Shown here piece by piece: positions 16,232 through 25,734 of a stretch of 64,000 bases of DNA. Position 1 is the first letter of the stretch. Every line of letters begins with the position of its first letter. Source of the DNA: Planoprotostelium fungivorum (lineage: Eukaryota; Evosea; Variosea; Cavosteliida; Cavosteliaceae); the NCBI GenBank assembly GCA_003024175.1, contig MDYQ01000326.1:1-64000 (forward strand), in the 5' to 3' direction. Under the pieces are notes generated by a model, which did no database searches, was not told the DNA's origin, and was given only the letters and a program-made list of their open reading frames with translations. Both the position numbers and the translations under genes were made by a program.

Positions 16232-17470
16232 ATGGGTAACTTTGTGGGCCACATCTTTCCTGGCATCACTTTACTCCTGATGGGAATTGCTGCTTACTTG
16301 AGAGCTTTGAATGTAACAGTCACCTATTCCAGGGGCAACAATCGCGATGGCGGTGATCTCTCAGTCAAAAAGAAATCGGTCGCCGTCTTCCCTTCTCTCC
16401 GAACAAAGCAATTTGGAATGTGTGCCGATCTTGCTGTCATTGCCGCTCTGAGGTGATTAAGAGAGCGTTTCGTAATATGATTGAATAATCATTAGTATCT
16501 TTGGAGGTATAGGAGAGATTGCGGACATGTGGATCTCTGGCTCTCGGGCTGGATCTCATTACGATCATCTCAAATTATTTACCTTGTTCGGATTTGCTGC
16601 TGTTTTCTTCTTACTTCATTTCTATAAGGTGATCATAGTCTAGAGTCTGCGCTCATTTACGGACAGGTTGCATCGGATCTACTCTGGGGTATAATTGGCC
16701 CTCTATCCCTTGCCCTGGCTGGAGTTGTATTGAATGAGCACCCACAAGAAACCTTTTTCCGTACGTGGATGCACAAGGTACCGTACAATAGCACTAAGAT
16801 GAAATTGAATCGTTTCAGATCAGTGCTTATGCTTTGTTCGGTTCGGCAGCCACACGTATCGCCATCATGCTGGTTGGATTCTACAGCAACGCGAGATACC
16901 ACAAAAAGGTAAGAGAACGAGATGCACACTGTGTGATGGGGCAGGTGAGCCACTTGGAGAACATCCACGAGAATTCGAGAGTGGAGAGGAAGATCTTCTT
17001 CAGACTCTTCACTGTCAGAGAATACCCTGTCATCAACAGTAACGTCGCTCTGGGCATCAACAGCATCTACAGCAATCCTTACGTCTACACCACTTTCCTT
17101 CCCATGTTGGATTCCTTATTAGTCTTGTTCAACGGTCTGTGGTGGTTCAGAATGGCTTTCCTCTTCTACAAGGCTGACCTTCCTGAGTCCGTGGAACAAG
17201 GCACCTCAGGGTGAAAGTCCTCGTCTGATTGACGTAACATCCTGCAGTCTTCAATTGGGTCATGCTGTTCTATACTCCACCTTAGTTGTTCTTCTTGGGC
17301 TCGTCTTGGGTGCTTCGCTTGTGCTACAGAAGTTGATCGTCAGGTCCCCCGAAGAGGTGGGAGGCATGGTGTCTGTATTTCTGATCGTCACAGACTCAGT
17401 CGAAAGCTTCGATACAAACTTCAAGGGAATAAACAGTTCTATAATTGTGCTTAAGGTTGAACAATCATAG
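16232..17470 (+). CDS. TMEM45/DUF716-type seven-transmembrane protein
   Basis: The start chosen is ATG 16232, because MGNFVGHIFPGITLLLMG matches the conserved MGNF-GH--PG opening of TMEM45 proteins. Exons then give SIFGGIGEIADMW, FTLFGFAAVFFLLHFY, a short exon VLNEHPQETFFRTWMHK, an ISAYALFGSAATRIAIML helix, a GLWWFRMAFLFYK helix and a final helix VVLLGLVLGASLVL, about seven hydrophobic segments in all. Introns are short (for example 45 nt after AALR). The function of the family is unknown; members sit in endomembranes. The last exon junction at about 17.36 kb is ambiguous, so the stop is near either 17.43 or 17.47 kb. Confidence 0.75.
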
Positions 17471-18021
17471 AAGATCGGACATCTTGTGATTTCGGGGACT
17501 CGTGGGGGAGACAGTGATTCTTAACGAAGTCATAGATGATACAAGTCATGAGGATGCCTTGGGGCGCCAAAGAGGTCATACAATATTACATCTGGAACAA
17601 TGACAACTCAATCGTGATACAATATCTTGGAGGAAACAGCGCAGAAGGCGCTTGTGTGATTGTTCGGTTGTCTCATATCAAGTCCTTCCATTTGACTCGT
17701 ATCAGAGTTGGTGAAATTGTTGCGTTACATTGATTCATCATATGCCGGCAACACATGTGACACAGCACAAATCACATCGTGTGATGAAGACGATCACGCA
17801 CGGTCCACCTTCATTGATGCTATATCCTTCGTCTTGTAATTGGACTCCTGCTCTGGTGCATCTTCCTCTCAGATGGTACGCCATCTCACCGCACGTACGA
17901 TGACTACTGTCATGAGTATCCCATCCTTGAGCTCTGGAATCCGATGAGACGGTGTCGCAGATTCGAGAAGACTTCGCACCTGCGACCGACTTGCTTTTTC
18001 GAACACATCACCGCGAGCAAG
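17471..18021 (+). other. Intergenic stretch with a doubtful 65-residue ORF
   Basis: A frame at 17536-17733 (VIQYYIWNNDNSIVIQYL) is protein-like but short and unrecognised. It could be a stray exon of either neighbour or noise. The rest is presumed 3' UTR of the TMEM45-like gene and promoter of the FYR-domain gene. Confidence 0.3.
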
Positions 18022-19440
18022 ATGGGCAGAAAGCGAACGCTTGCAGTGACAGACGAGCCAGATATACCTAGCAATCTCAATCTGGTCTTCCATCCACCCA
18101 ATCAAAATGATTCTTCCAAAGCACTGCACAAAAATCAGACATTTGATGAGGTGAATCGGTTCCATTTCGTGTTGCATTAACAGATCCAGGTGGAGATGAT
18201 TGACAATGAAGGCGGAGGAAAGCAACGTAAGAGTAGTAAGATTACACGAAAGGGTGCAACAACGGTCACAACACCGAAAGCAAAGAAGCTTCGTAATTCA
18301 GAACCGACGAGCAAGAAGAGTAAGTCATTAAAGAAGAAGAGCGGAGGACCGAGGGAGTCGCATGTCAAGTACATGGTCTTCAGCATAGAGGATTCCAAAT
18401 GTGATGCGTTCTGGGAGGAGGACCTGAAGGAACAAGAGAGACAGAATGCGATCTACGAAGGATGGAGCGAGGTAACAAAGGATAGTATGGAGGAGGATGC
18501 GAGCGAAGGACCGAGAGTGCACCAGACAAGGTGAATGGAAGAAAGAAAAGAAGCTGATGTTCGAAGATCCACTGTGCGGCGGCAGATCGAAATTAACGAG
18601 AAGGAGGACAGAGAGGACTTCATAAACCGGTTTGGGTTGGGAGACACTTATGAACAAGTGGAAGAGAGTGGAAAGATCTCCACAGCCCCGAGTGAACAGA
18701 TCATTGAGACTACCCTAGAGGACGAACGGAAGAAGGACAGGAAGCAAGCCAGAGGGAAAAAGAAGACTGAGAAGATCAAAGGTGAGCCAAGAGATGAGCG
18801 AGGGATGAAGGAAACAGAACCGAGAGGGAAGAAGGGAACAGGAAGGAGGACACCCAGTTATCCAGTTCCCAGTACATTCCCCGTTCAAGTGGGACACTTC
18901 AATCTCTATGGCCTGGGTAAAGTGGAGTACGACCGTCCCAACTTTTATTCAAAGACCAGAATATGGTAAGATGTCCATGTGTCAGTATGCCGACTGGGTT
19001 CCAGGCCTGTAGGATACAAGATGTCTTGTAAATTCAACGACATTTATAATCCGAACATCTTGACGGATTATTATTGTCAAATCATAGACGGACATGACAA
19101 GCCCCTCTTTCAGATCAACCATCCAAAGGTGAGTCTATGTGTGAGAGCACAAATAATGTAAAGCAGGAACCAGAAGCCATTGTACAGGATAGTCCACAGA
19201 GCGCGTGGAATATGGTTCTCCAGAGGATGGATTCATTCCACCCCGGTGCATCTTCCAGGATCATGGGGTTTGATGGCGATTCCCTCTTTGGGTAATGTCA
19301 TTCACCAAATCTGTCAACTGATGAACGACAGCTTCAACGAACAATCTATCGTTGACTGGATCGAAGCCCTCCCAGGTGCAGAACAATGTGCTCACTATAC
19401 TCGAGACCCTGCAGTTGCTCCCTACGAAACCTTTGCATAA
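18022..19440 (+). CDS. FYRN/FYRC-domain nuclear protein (TBRG1-like)
   Basis: The start is MGRKRTLAVTDEPDIP at 18022. A 33-nt intron (gtgaatcgg...ttaacag) joins QTFDE to IQVEMIDNEG. The middle is a long basic and acidic low-complexity linker rich in K/R/E (18.2-18.85 kb). Then comes FPVQVGHFNLYGLGKVEYD, followed by an exon with PVGYKMSCKF and YYCQIIDG: this is the FYRN motif. After it a FYRC block reads SPQSAWNMVLQRM and, across a 40-nt intron, FGFNEQSIVDWIEALPGAEQ. FYRN/FYRC pairs occur in TBRG1 and in the C-terminus of MLL/KMT2 methyltransferases; no SET domain follows, so TBRG1-like is the better guess. It is likely nuclear and chromatin-associated. Confidence 0.75.
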
Positions 19441-19478
19441 TAATAGAATCGTCAAAGGAATGTACACTCGATTGTCAT

Positions 19479-19860
19479 TTATTTTCACAAAACTTTTTTG
19501 CGTTGTGTTGGTTCCACTCTGCCACATCGTCCAGATTGGGATAATCCTCCATTTCATCGGACTGAGCGTATTCTTGGGAGGGGCTGTGTGGATGTGTCTC
19601 TGTGTCTCTGTTAGCCGAGGAGAAAAAGAAACAGCTCACCGGCAGAATCTTCAAGATGGATAAACCCTGGACGAGGAAGGCCGACTGTGGGTGTTTCGTT
19701 CAATTTCGAGTTGCGAATGCCATAAAACAAATAAATGATAAGACCAATAGAAAGCCATATCACGAGACGAAGCCATGTCATATCGGACAGATTGGACATC
19801 AGGTATATGTTACTGAGCATACCTGACGAGATGAATGATGTATATAGACTGTGAGATCAT
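19479..19860 (-). pseudogene. 3' part of a cationic amino-acid transporter (CAT/SLC7 type)
   Basis: Read on minus, MLSNIYLMSNLSDMTWLRLV continues to a last transmembrane helix, WLSIGLIIYLFYGIRNSKL, as in the C-terminus of CAT-type (SLC7A1-4) transporters, where a VNIYLM motif precedes the final helix. A cytosolic acidic tail follows, spliced over a short intron and ending NQHNAKKFCENK at 19479. No upstream exons with the other 11-13 helices can be found; sequence beyond about 19.9 kb is AT-rich and then an unrelated repeated cluster. The copy is therefore either a genuine 3' relic or a gene cut by an insertion or assembly join. Confidence 0.6.
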
Positions 19861-20205
19861 ACCAGCGATAGGGTTTTGACTGGAAACGTCTTGACAAGAT
19901 CATAGTCCATTTTGTTGCAGTTTATGGACTGATATAATCTGAAACATACAATCAGAAACCAAAATAATTATTTAACTTCATTTTAGAAAATGGGATCTTT
20001 TTATATAAGGTGAAATGACTACAGTGAAGAACATACCTGCTAAAACATATAAACAGAAATATGATCAATACAAACAACTGTTAGATATCAAGTTGAGACT
20101 AGATGTGTCTCAAGGTTTATATAAAAATACAATACAAGATTATCATGCAGGATGTACAAGAGCTCTGCACTAAATTCAAACTAAGCTACTTAAAATTGAA
20201 AATCA
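19861..20205. other. AT-rich spacer
   Basis: I see no gene. It separates the transporter fragment from the duplicated gene cluster. Confidence 0.45.
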
Positions 20206-20690
20206 TCAGTAGAGATATTTATTATTAATAAAGTTGGTGAGCCAATCAACCCAAAGATCATCATCTGTGCTACCATGAGATAGATTATGATAAACGTCAT
20301 ATCTCTGTGCATCAACTGCAGACATCCAATTGAGTGCTACAGCATCTTTGATTGACACTTGTGCATGAGTACTAAGGATTCTTTTGAATGGTTTGGGTCC
20401 TTGAGGAATTACTAATCAGCAGTGCTCATGAATGCTTACCTGGAGTGTATAAGGGCTTGTCATGGAGATCACCAAATGTTAATGCTTCTCCCTTAAAGAT
20501 CTTCTCATTTTTGAGGCTAGGATCAAGGACTTGAAATATATAATCCTGATTATTCCAAATAAAACAAACCTAACAAAAGCAAGTTATATGTCAAGAGAGG
20601 AAGAGTACTCACCCGTTTTGTATCAAATGCTCTCTCAATTGGGATACAGACCATCATCCCATTACGGGCAGTAGATATATCGCCTGCTTT
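20206..20690 (-). CDS. Unrecognised gene A, copy 1, 3' exons (partial)
   Basis: Minus-strand exons encode IPIERAFDTK, then after a short intron VCFIWNNQDYIFQV, EALTFGHLHDKPLYTP, and a last exon with STHAQVSIKDAVALNWMSAV ending in WVDWLTNFINNKYLY at 20206. The copy is cut off at a single n (20691). It is almost identical to 20868-21295, with scattered single-base differences and a small indel. I do not recognise the family; it is soluble-looking, with no signal peptide or membrane segment visible. Confidence 0.5.
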
Positions 20691-20691
20691 N

Positions 20692-21597
20692 TGGACCATT
20701 CTCTTTCTACACCAATCTGCTTATAGTGCTGAGATACTTTGTTTCAGCTGAGATCTCATCAAGGTAATCTTTGAAATCTGCAGGGTTCCTATTCACATAC
20801 TCTCTGATACCTTTAGGTAAATGTTGAATCTTCATTCCAGGAGGTGGTCTTAACACTGTTGCTGCTACCATGAGATAGATTATGATAAACGTCATATCTC
20901 TGTGCATCAACTGCAGACATCCAATTGAGTGCTACAGCATCTTTGATTGACACTTGTGCATGAGTACTAAGGATTCTTTTGAATGGTTTGGGTCCTTGAG
21001 GAATTAGTAATCAGCAGTGCTCATGAATGGTTACCTGGAGTGTATAAGGGCTTGTCATGGAGATGACCAAATGTTAATGCTTCTCCATTAAAGATCTTTT
21101 CATTTTTGAGGCTAGGATCAATTACTTGAAATATATAATCCTGATTATTCCAAATAAAACAAACCTAACGGAATTAACAAAAGCAAGTTATATGTCAAGA
21201 GAGGAAGAGTACTCACCTGTTTTGTATCAAATTCTCTCTCAATTGGGATACAGACCATCATCCCATTACGGGCAGTAGATATATTGCCTGCTTTCAAACC
21301 AAAAAACTCAGACCAAACTACAGAGTTCAGGAGGACATTCATATTGAGTCATCTGACATTCAATATATTTTCCTCAACGCTGTCAACAGATGAGAATCTC
21401 AAAAATTGGACTCCACTCACCTTTAGGCCATTGTCATGAATCAATGTCTTCCTAAATCCCTTATCCTCTTGTGTGCTCACAATAGATTCTGTCCAGATGT
21501 GGTTGAATGGTGCCATGAACGCTTTCGTCCTCTCATCCACCACTTTGTTGATAATGTCTTTCAGTCCTTCACTTGTAATATTGAGACCTGGGATGTT
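20692..21597 (-). CDS. Unrecognised gene A, copy 2 (partial, missing 5' end)
   Basis: From 21597 down, minus-strand exons read PGLNITSEGLKDIINKVVDE, then WTESIVSTQEDKGFRKTL, then SVVWSEFFGLKAGNISTARN, and the same exons as copy 1. Past the shared LSHG the copy continues differently: RPPPGMKIQHLPKGIREYV then FKDYLDEISAETKYL, with a stop before the n at 20691. The 3' end therefore differs from copy 1, or the assembly joins two paralogues. The exon junction near 21.37 kb does not resolve cleanly. Function unknown. Confidence 0.45.
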
Positions 21598-21866
21598 TAA
21601 TTACAAGTAAATGAAGGTAGATTGACACCACTCAAAACACACAGAGATCAAAGTCAAATTTTGAAAAGAATTTCCTCAGTCAAAACAACACCCAGGGCCA
21701 CCGCTATGCGAGCAAGGCAGATCAAGTTGAAGATCAACTGGGAGAGCCCTGGAGTTGTCATGACGACAAAGATGATATCTCAATGGTGCGTTAGCCACGG
21801 TCGCACACCTTTGGTGGAGGAGGAGAGGAGGGAAGATTCAAAGAAAATTACAGCAAGGGGGTACCC

Positions 21867-22696
21867 ATGGGCAAGCGGCCGAGGAATCTTAAACCTGCGA
21901 ATGCGACCGCAACAAACGTCGTCGAACCCGAGAGAGCCGTTCAGAAGAATGGGGGAGGATCTTTCGAAGGAATTTCGTCGAAAACTCCGGCAAAGAGTAG
22001 CAAGGAAAACTCGAAGGAAGATTCCGTGGATACTCTCACAGAAGATGTCCCAGAAAATTCCATGGACGACATACCTCCCCTGGAGGAGAGAATCAACAAT
22101 GAAAATTCTCAAGACTCTTCCACGAACGATCACCCACCTCAACTCGAACACATCTATTTCATCAAAGAAGAAGAGACGAGCCACCCTACCGAGGCCATAC
22201 TCGTACTCTGCGTCTAAGAGATTCCTCTCTAAAGAGTCTTCGTCAAGGAGGACATGCTGTTCGACGACTCCATCAGTGATGGAGACTTCTCCCTGAAGGA
22301 CATGGAGAATCACACGCAGACCAGCTACAAAGACATTCTGATGGACAGCATTGTCGACTTGGATGGAAACCAACTCGATCTGGACGTTCTGGGAAAAGAT
22401 TTGGACGATGGAGAATTCGTGGAGATGTCATCAGTGAGTGAGGAGTCTGCTTGAGAGATGTCTTCACGCCGGTGATCCAACCGATGGGAAGAGTGAGCGA
22501 CGCGTCTACAACGGTGTAGATTGACTCGGCTCAGGAGAGAAAGGTGAAATTGGAGGACAGCGACTTTGAAGGAGAGGAAGCGGTCGAGGAAGTCACGAAG
22601 AGCACGTCCATCAATTCTAGAAGGAGGAGTACCGCACCGATCACCTTTGTGGAAGAGGAAGAAGAGGAAGAGGAGGAGATAGAGGACCCCTTTTGA
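21867..22696 (+). CDS. Hypothetical acidic, serine-rich nuclear-type protein
   Basis: A frame starting MGKRPRNLKPANATATNV at 21867 is rich in S, E, D and N. It is probably spliced over a short intron near 22.21 kb to FVKEDMLFDDSISDGDFSLK, continuing SIVDLDGNQLDLDVLGKD. A final exon runs from about 22.53 kb (KVKLEDSDFEGEEAVEEVTK) to an acidic tail of nine consecutive glutamates ending in IEDPF at 22696. No domain is recognised; composition suggests a disordered nuclear protein. It lies on the opposite strand to its duplicated neighbours. Splice sites are only partly clear. Confidence 0.45.
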
Positions 22697-22951
22697 CGCC
22701 AGCAAAGGTGAGCCTCTCTTCCTCTCCAGGCTGACTGGATGCAGATGGGATCGTTGACATCACGGATTGATTTTGGCAATAAACAGTGATCAACCTGTTC
22801 TATTTATATATGAATACATCTTATTTATTTTATGTATACACCACAGTCTCTTCTTTGATGTTCAATATTTGACTCCTTGTACATGGTCAGTCCCTGAACG
22901 GTTGACAAGACGTATCTCGTCTGCCTTTTCTGGATTACCAAGCTCTGGAGA

Positions 22952-24675
22952 TTATGAGATCAAAAGAACAGCTGTTTTATCGATAATACAACAGCCCTCA
23001 CCATAGAATTCCTTATTCTTTCCCAACACAGTGATGGAGCGGTATATACATCTAACAGGCTGAATGTGCAACTACAAAAATTAGAAAGTTATCGTAGAAT
23101 AGATAAAAACAGCTCACCGTTTTGATACCAGCTGACCAATTACCAAATAACACCGAGTCCAGAAATGCCTGTGGAATTTCCCAGTATTGCAGATGATTGT
23201 CCACCTCTCGAATTGCTACAAATTGGTCCCAACCGCTATTTTCTATGTTGATTGTGTACCCTTGATAGACATCCAGCTCAACCCGATTTCCTGAGTCAAT
23301 GGTGCAGTTCCAGAAGAATTCTTCCTCGTTGGGGGTGTCACTCTGGGCATATGATTTGGTTTTTCTGGTTGGTGTCCATGCATTTGGATCACTAATTTTT
23401 TCGTCGTGCATATTCCAGTAGTCGGGAGAGAAGTGATCCATTCTCAATGCACCATTTGACTACCAACCGGAAAAACCGAATCATATGTCCACCTCTTCCA
23501 GTGACCTCCAATCTCATGGATGAGTAAAGTGAACCAGTACAGGCTGTGAGGTCCTTAGACCCCGTAGAATGATAAAGAAGAGTGACGACTGCTGGTTGCT
23601 TCCTATGTGGAAGACTTGAGAAGTNCCCTTGATAGACATCCAGCTCAACCCGATTTCCTGAGTCAATGGTGCAGTTCCAGAAGAATTCTTCCTCGTTGGG
23701 GGTGTCACTCTGGGCATATGTCCACCTCTTCCAGTGACCTCCAATCTCATGGATGAGTAAAGTGAACCAGTACAGGCTGTATAATTGGGCCACCTTTCGA
23801 TCAGCCTTCTTGCTTCTATCCCATAACTAGCGTAATCAGTTTAGCATTGGAATAACAATGATCACTATAGACTTACCCATTGAGGAATGATCACATGACC
23901 AGTTTTGACATCCATCAGGGGCGGATTACGATTGTCCTCAACTTTAATGGTCCATTCTTGAGGTCTGTGCAGAGGTTGCTCTCCCTCCAACTCCTCTGTA
24001 GCCCTCTCCTTCTTTGGCTTCTTCTTCAAATCTTCATTCTGTCTTTTCCTATCCTCTTTCCTTTCTTGCTTGTCTTGTGGCGCCGGCATTAGATGGGCCT
24101 TGACAGATCCTGGAATATCATCTGCTTGCATCTTCCTTGGACCCTCTCCATTTGGGCGGTCTTGTTGAATGAATATATCCTCTGCCTCTGGGAATTCCAA
24201 GTACTTCTGGAAGATGGCAAGGGCCACCATGAATGGAATGTTTGTCTTGTAGTCGTTGGGCAGATTACAGCGTCCAAAGTTGGTGAAGGTTCCAGGTGGT
24301 AGGCTCGTGAGATCATCATATGTGTATCCTTGTTTAAATCAGTATACTGATCAGTAACAACAGCCAACAATTCCCAGGACCGCTGATATGCGAGCTAGAG
24401 CCTGAGGCCCGTAGAGCCCCATAGAGACCCTGAGGGCACCGCGACGAGAATAAAGAGAATAAAAAGAGAATAAAGAAGGGTCGACACTCACCGGGGGCAG
24501 TCTGGGCGGAAGGAGGTGAGTATCTGGTCACCCTATTCTGTAGATCAGGCAGTAGAAGAATAGTGGCACACTGATCCTCTGTCTGGGTCCCAATGAATAC
24601 ATAGTATGTTTCTTTCTTCTCATCAGAGATTGGGAGATTAGAGACGGCTGTTACCAGTTGAGCTCGAGAAGTCAT
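22952..24675 (-). CDS. Unrecognised gene B (about 400 residues, contains HEIGGH)
   Basis: The start MTSRAQLVTAVSNLPISDEK is at 24675. An intron of about 170 nt joins SAQTAPG to YTYDDLTSLPPGTFTNFG. A lysine/glutamate-rich linker follows (KQERKEDRKRQNEDLKKKPK), then VKTGHVIIPQW joined over about 50 nt to LWDRSKKADRKVAQLYSLYW, then FTLLIHEIGGHWKRW, EEEFFWNCTIDSGNRVELDV, GWDQFVAIREVDNHLQYW and, after the last intron, LHIQPVRCIYRSITVLGKN ending KTAVLLIS. HEIGGH fits HExxH, the zinc-metalloprotease signature, in a hydrophobic context, but no third ligand or known fold is evident, so protease function is only a possibility. The middle is duplicated around an n at 23624. Confidence 0.5.
23275..23783. 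repeat. Local duplication around a single-n join (gene B)
   Basis: About 85 bp at 23275-23360 recur at 23639-23721, and about 62 bp at 23483-23543 recur at 23720-23782. The two orders are shuffled around the n at 23624. The pattern is that of overlapping contig ends or two alleles placed side by side. Confidence 0.7.
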
Positions 24676-24830
24676 CTACAGACATCATCAGAAATGCAGG
24701 AGAACATGAACAATCTTGAGAAGTCGAGACCAAAAGCTTGGATTGATCGTGATGAATTACCTTTAGATGGCTGGAGGTGGCGATAACGGCGAGGAGGTGA
24801 TGTGCAGGTGATATGGTCGAGAACTGGTNA

Positions 24831-25222
24831 TCAATTCAGTCTGATATTTGCGAAGCCAGAAATCTTTGAGTCGCAAGACGCAGCCAAAACGACACTCTGG
24901 GCCGCCGCTATGCGAGCTAGAGCCTGAGAGGCCCGTAGAGCCCCATAGAGGCCCTCTGAGGACACCGCGACGAGAATAAAGAGAATAAAAAGAGAATAAA
25001 GAAGGGTCGACACTCACCGGGGGCAGTCTGGGCGGAAGGAGGTGAGTATCTGGTCACCCTATTCTGTAGATCAGGCAGTAGAAGGATAGTGGCACACTGA
25101 TCCTCTGTCTGGGTCCCAATGAATACATAGAATGTTTCTTTCTTCTCATCAGAGATTGGGAGATTAGAGACGGCAGTTATCAGTTGAGCTCGAGAAGTCA
25201 TCTACAGACATCATCAGAAAGG
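24831..25222 (-). pseudogene. Second copy of the first exon of gene B (partial)
   Basis: Bases 25001-25222 repeat 24474-24690 almost exactly, including the initiator exon MTSRAQLITAVSNLPISDEK and its splice donor. An n lies at 24830. Only the 5' exon and the start of intron 1 are present, so the copy is incomplete. The stretch near 24.88-24.92 kb (LARIAAAQSVVLAAS) resembles 21.68-21.72 kb, showing older relatedness inside the cluster. Confidence 0.55.
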
Positions 25223-25253
25223 TGATATGGTCGAGAACTGGTTGAGTTAGAAG

Positions 25254-25436
25254 ATGAAAGATGAAACAAGAATGATGGAAAGAAGAGTCGGAAGTGATTA
25301 CCTACCTGTGGAGCTCAAAATAAACGAGTGGACGGCGAACGTTCAGAAAGCTTGTCTAAGAGAGGAGGGATTGAGCACTTCCAACATCACTCCAGCCTTT
25401 CTTGACGCAGCAAAGGACATCCTCAAGAACAATTGA
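25254..25436 (+). CDS. Terminal exon of a small repeated gene family
   Basis: The last exon encodes QKACLREEGLSTSN..AFLDAAKDILKNN and stops at 25436. The same C-terminus and 3' flank occur in inverted orientation at 39.3 kb. The upstream residues (MKDETRMMERRVGSDYLP) are not shared, so the true start and upstream exons are unclear. Not recognised. Confidence 0.35.
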   Translation: MKDETRMMERRVGSDYLPVELKINEWTANVQKACLREEGLSTSNITPAFLDAAKDILKNN

Positions 25437-25665
25437 ATGGCCTTGTGAGCCTCAAATAAATTGATCTCAGCCTATTCATGTGCGCCTGCCTTTTGCCTCA
25501 TTGTGTCTTTTGTATGATTTGAGTGTATACATTTCCACCCAGACTGCATAAAGCAAGTACAGAGCGCGCAAACGCTTACAAATGTTTTGCAGAGGATCAT
25601 CAAACAGAACACAGGAGGTGAGCATTCAGTGCAAGGTGAGTTGTAGAGAAATCCGCTATAATATT
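25344..25665 (+). repeat. 320-bp dispersed repeat, copy 1
   Basis: This block covers the last exon described above plus its 3' flank and matches the reverse complement of 39070-39394 at roughly 90% by eye, with small indels. It ends about 70 bp before the start codon of the LIM-domain gene. The outermost bases extend as a 45-bp match to 40032-40076. Confidence 0.75.
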
Positions 25666-25734
25666 CCCTTTTACTATGATGACGTTTTTTCTTCGTCCAA
25701 CATTTTCCCGAAACCCGAGAGATCGCATACGACC

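Noticed and set aside
21780-22373. Long minus-strand ORF (197 residues) opposite the acidic gene
   Set aside because: It is the antisense of the acidic S/E/D-rich frame; its composition is a mirror artefact (many F, V, L, R) and it has no splice or domain support.
20206-25436. Whole cluster as a large virus-like or Polinton-type element
   Set aside because: No capsid, integrase, polymerase or packaging ATPase motif and no long terminal repeats could be seen; multi-intron structure argues against it.
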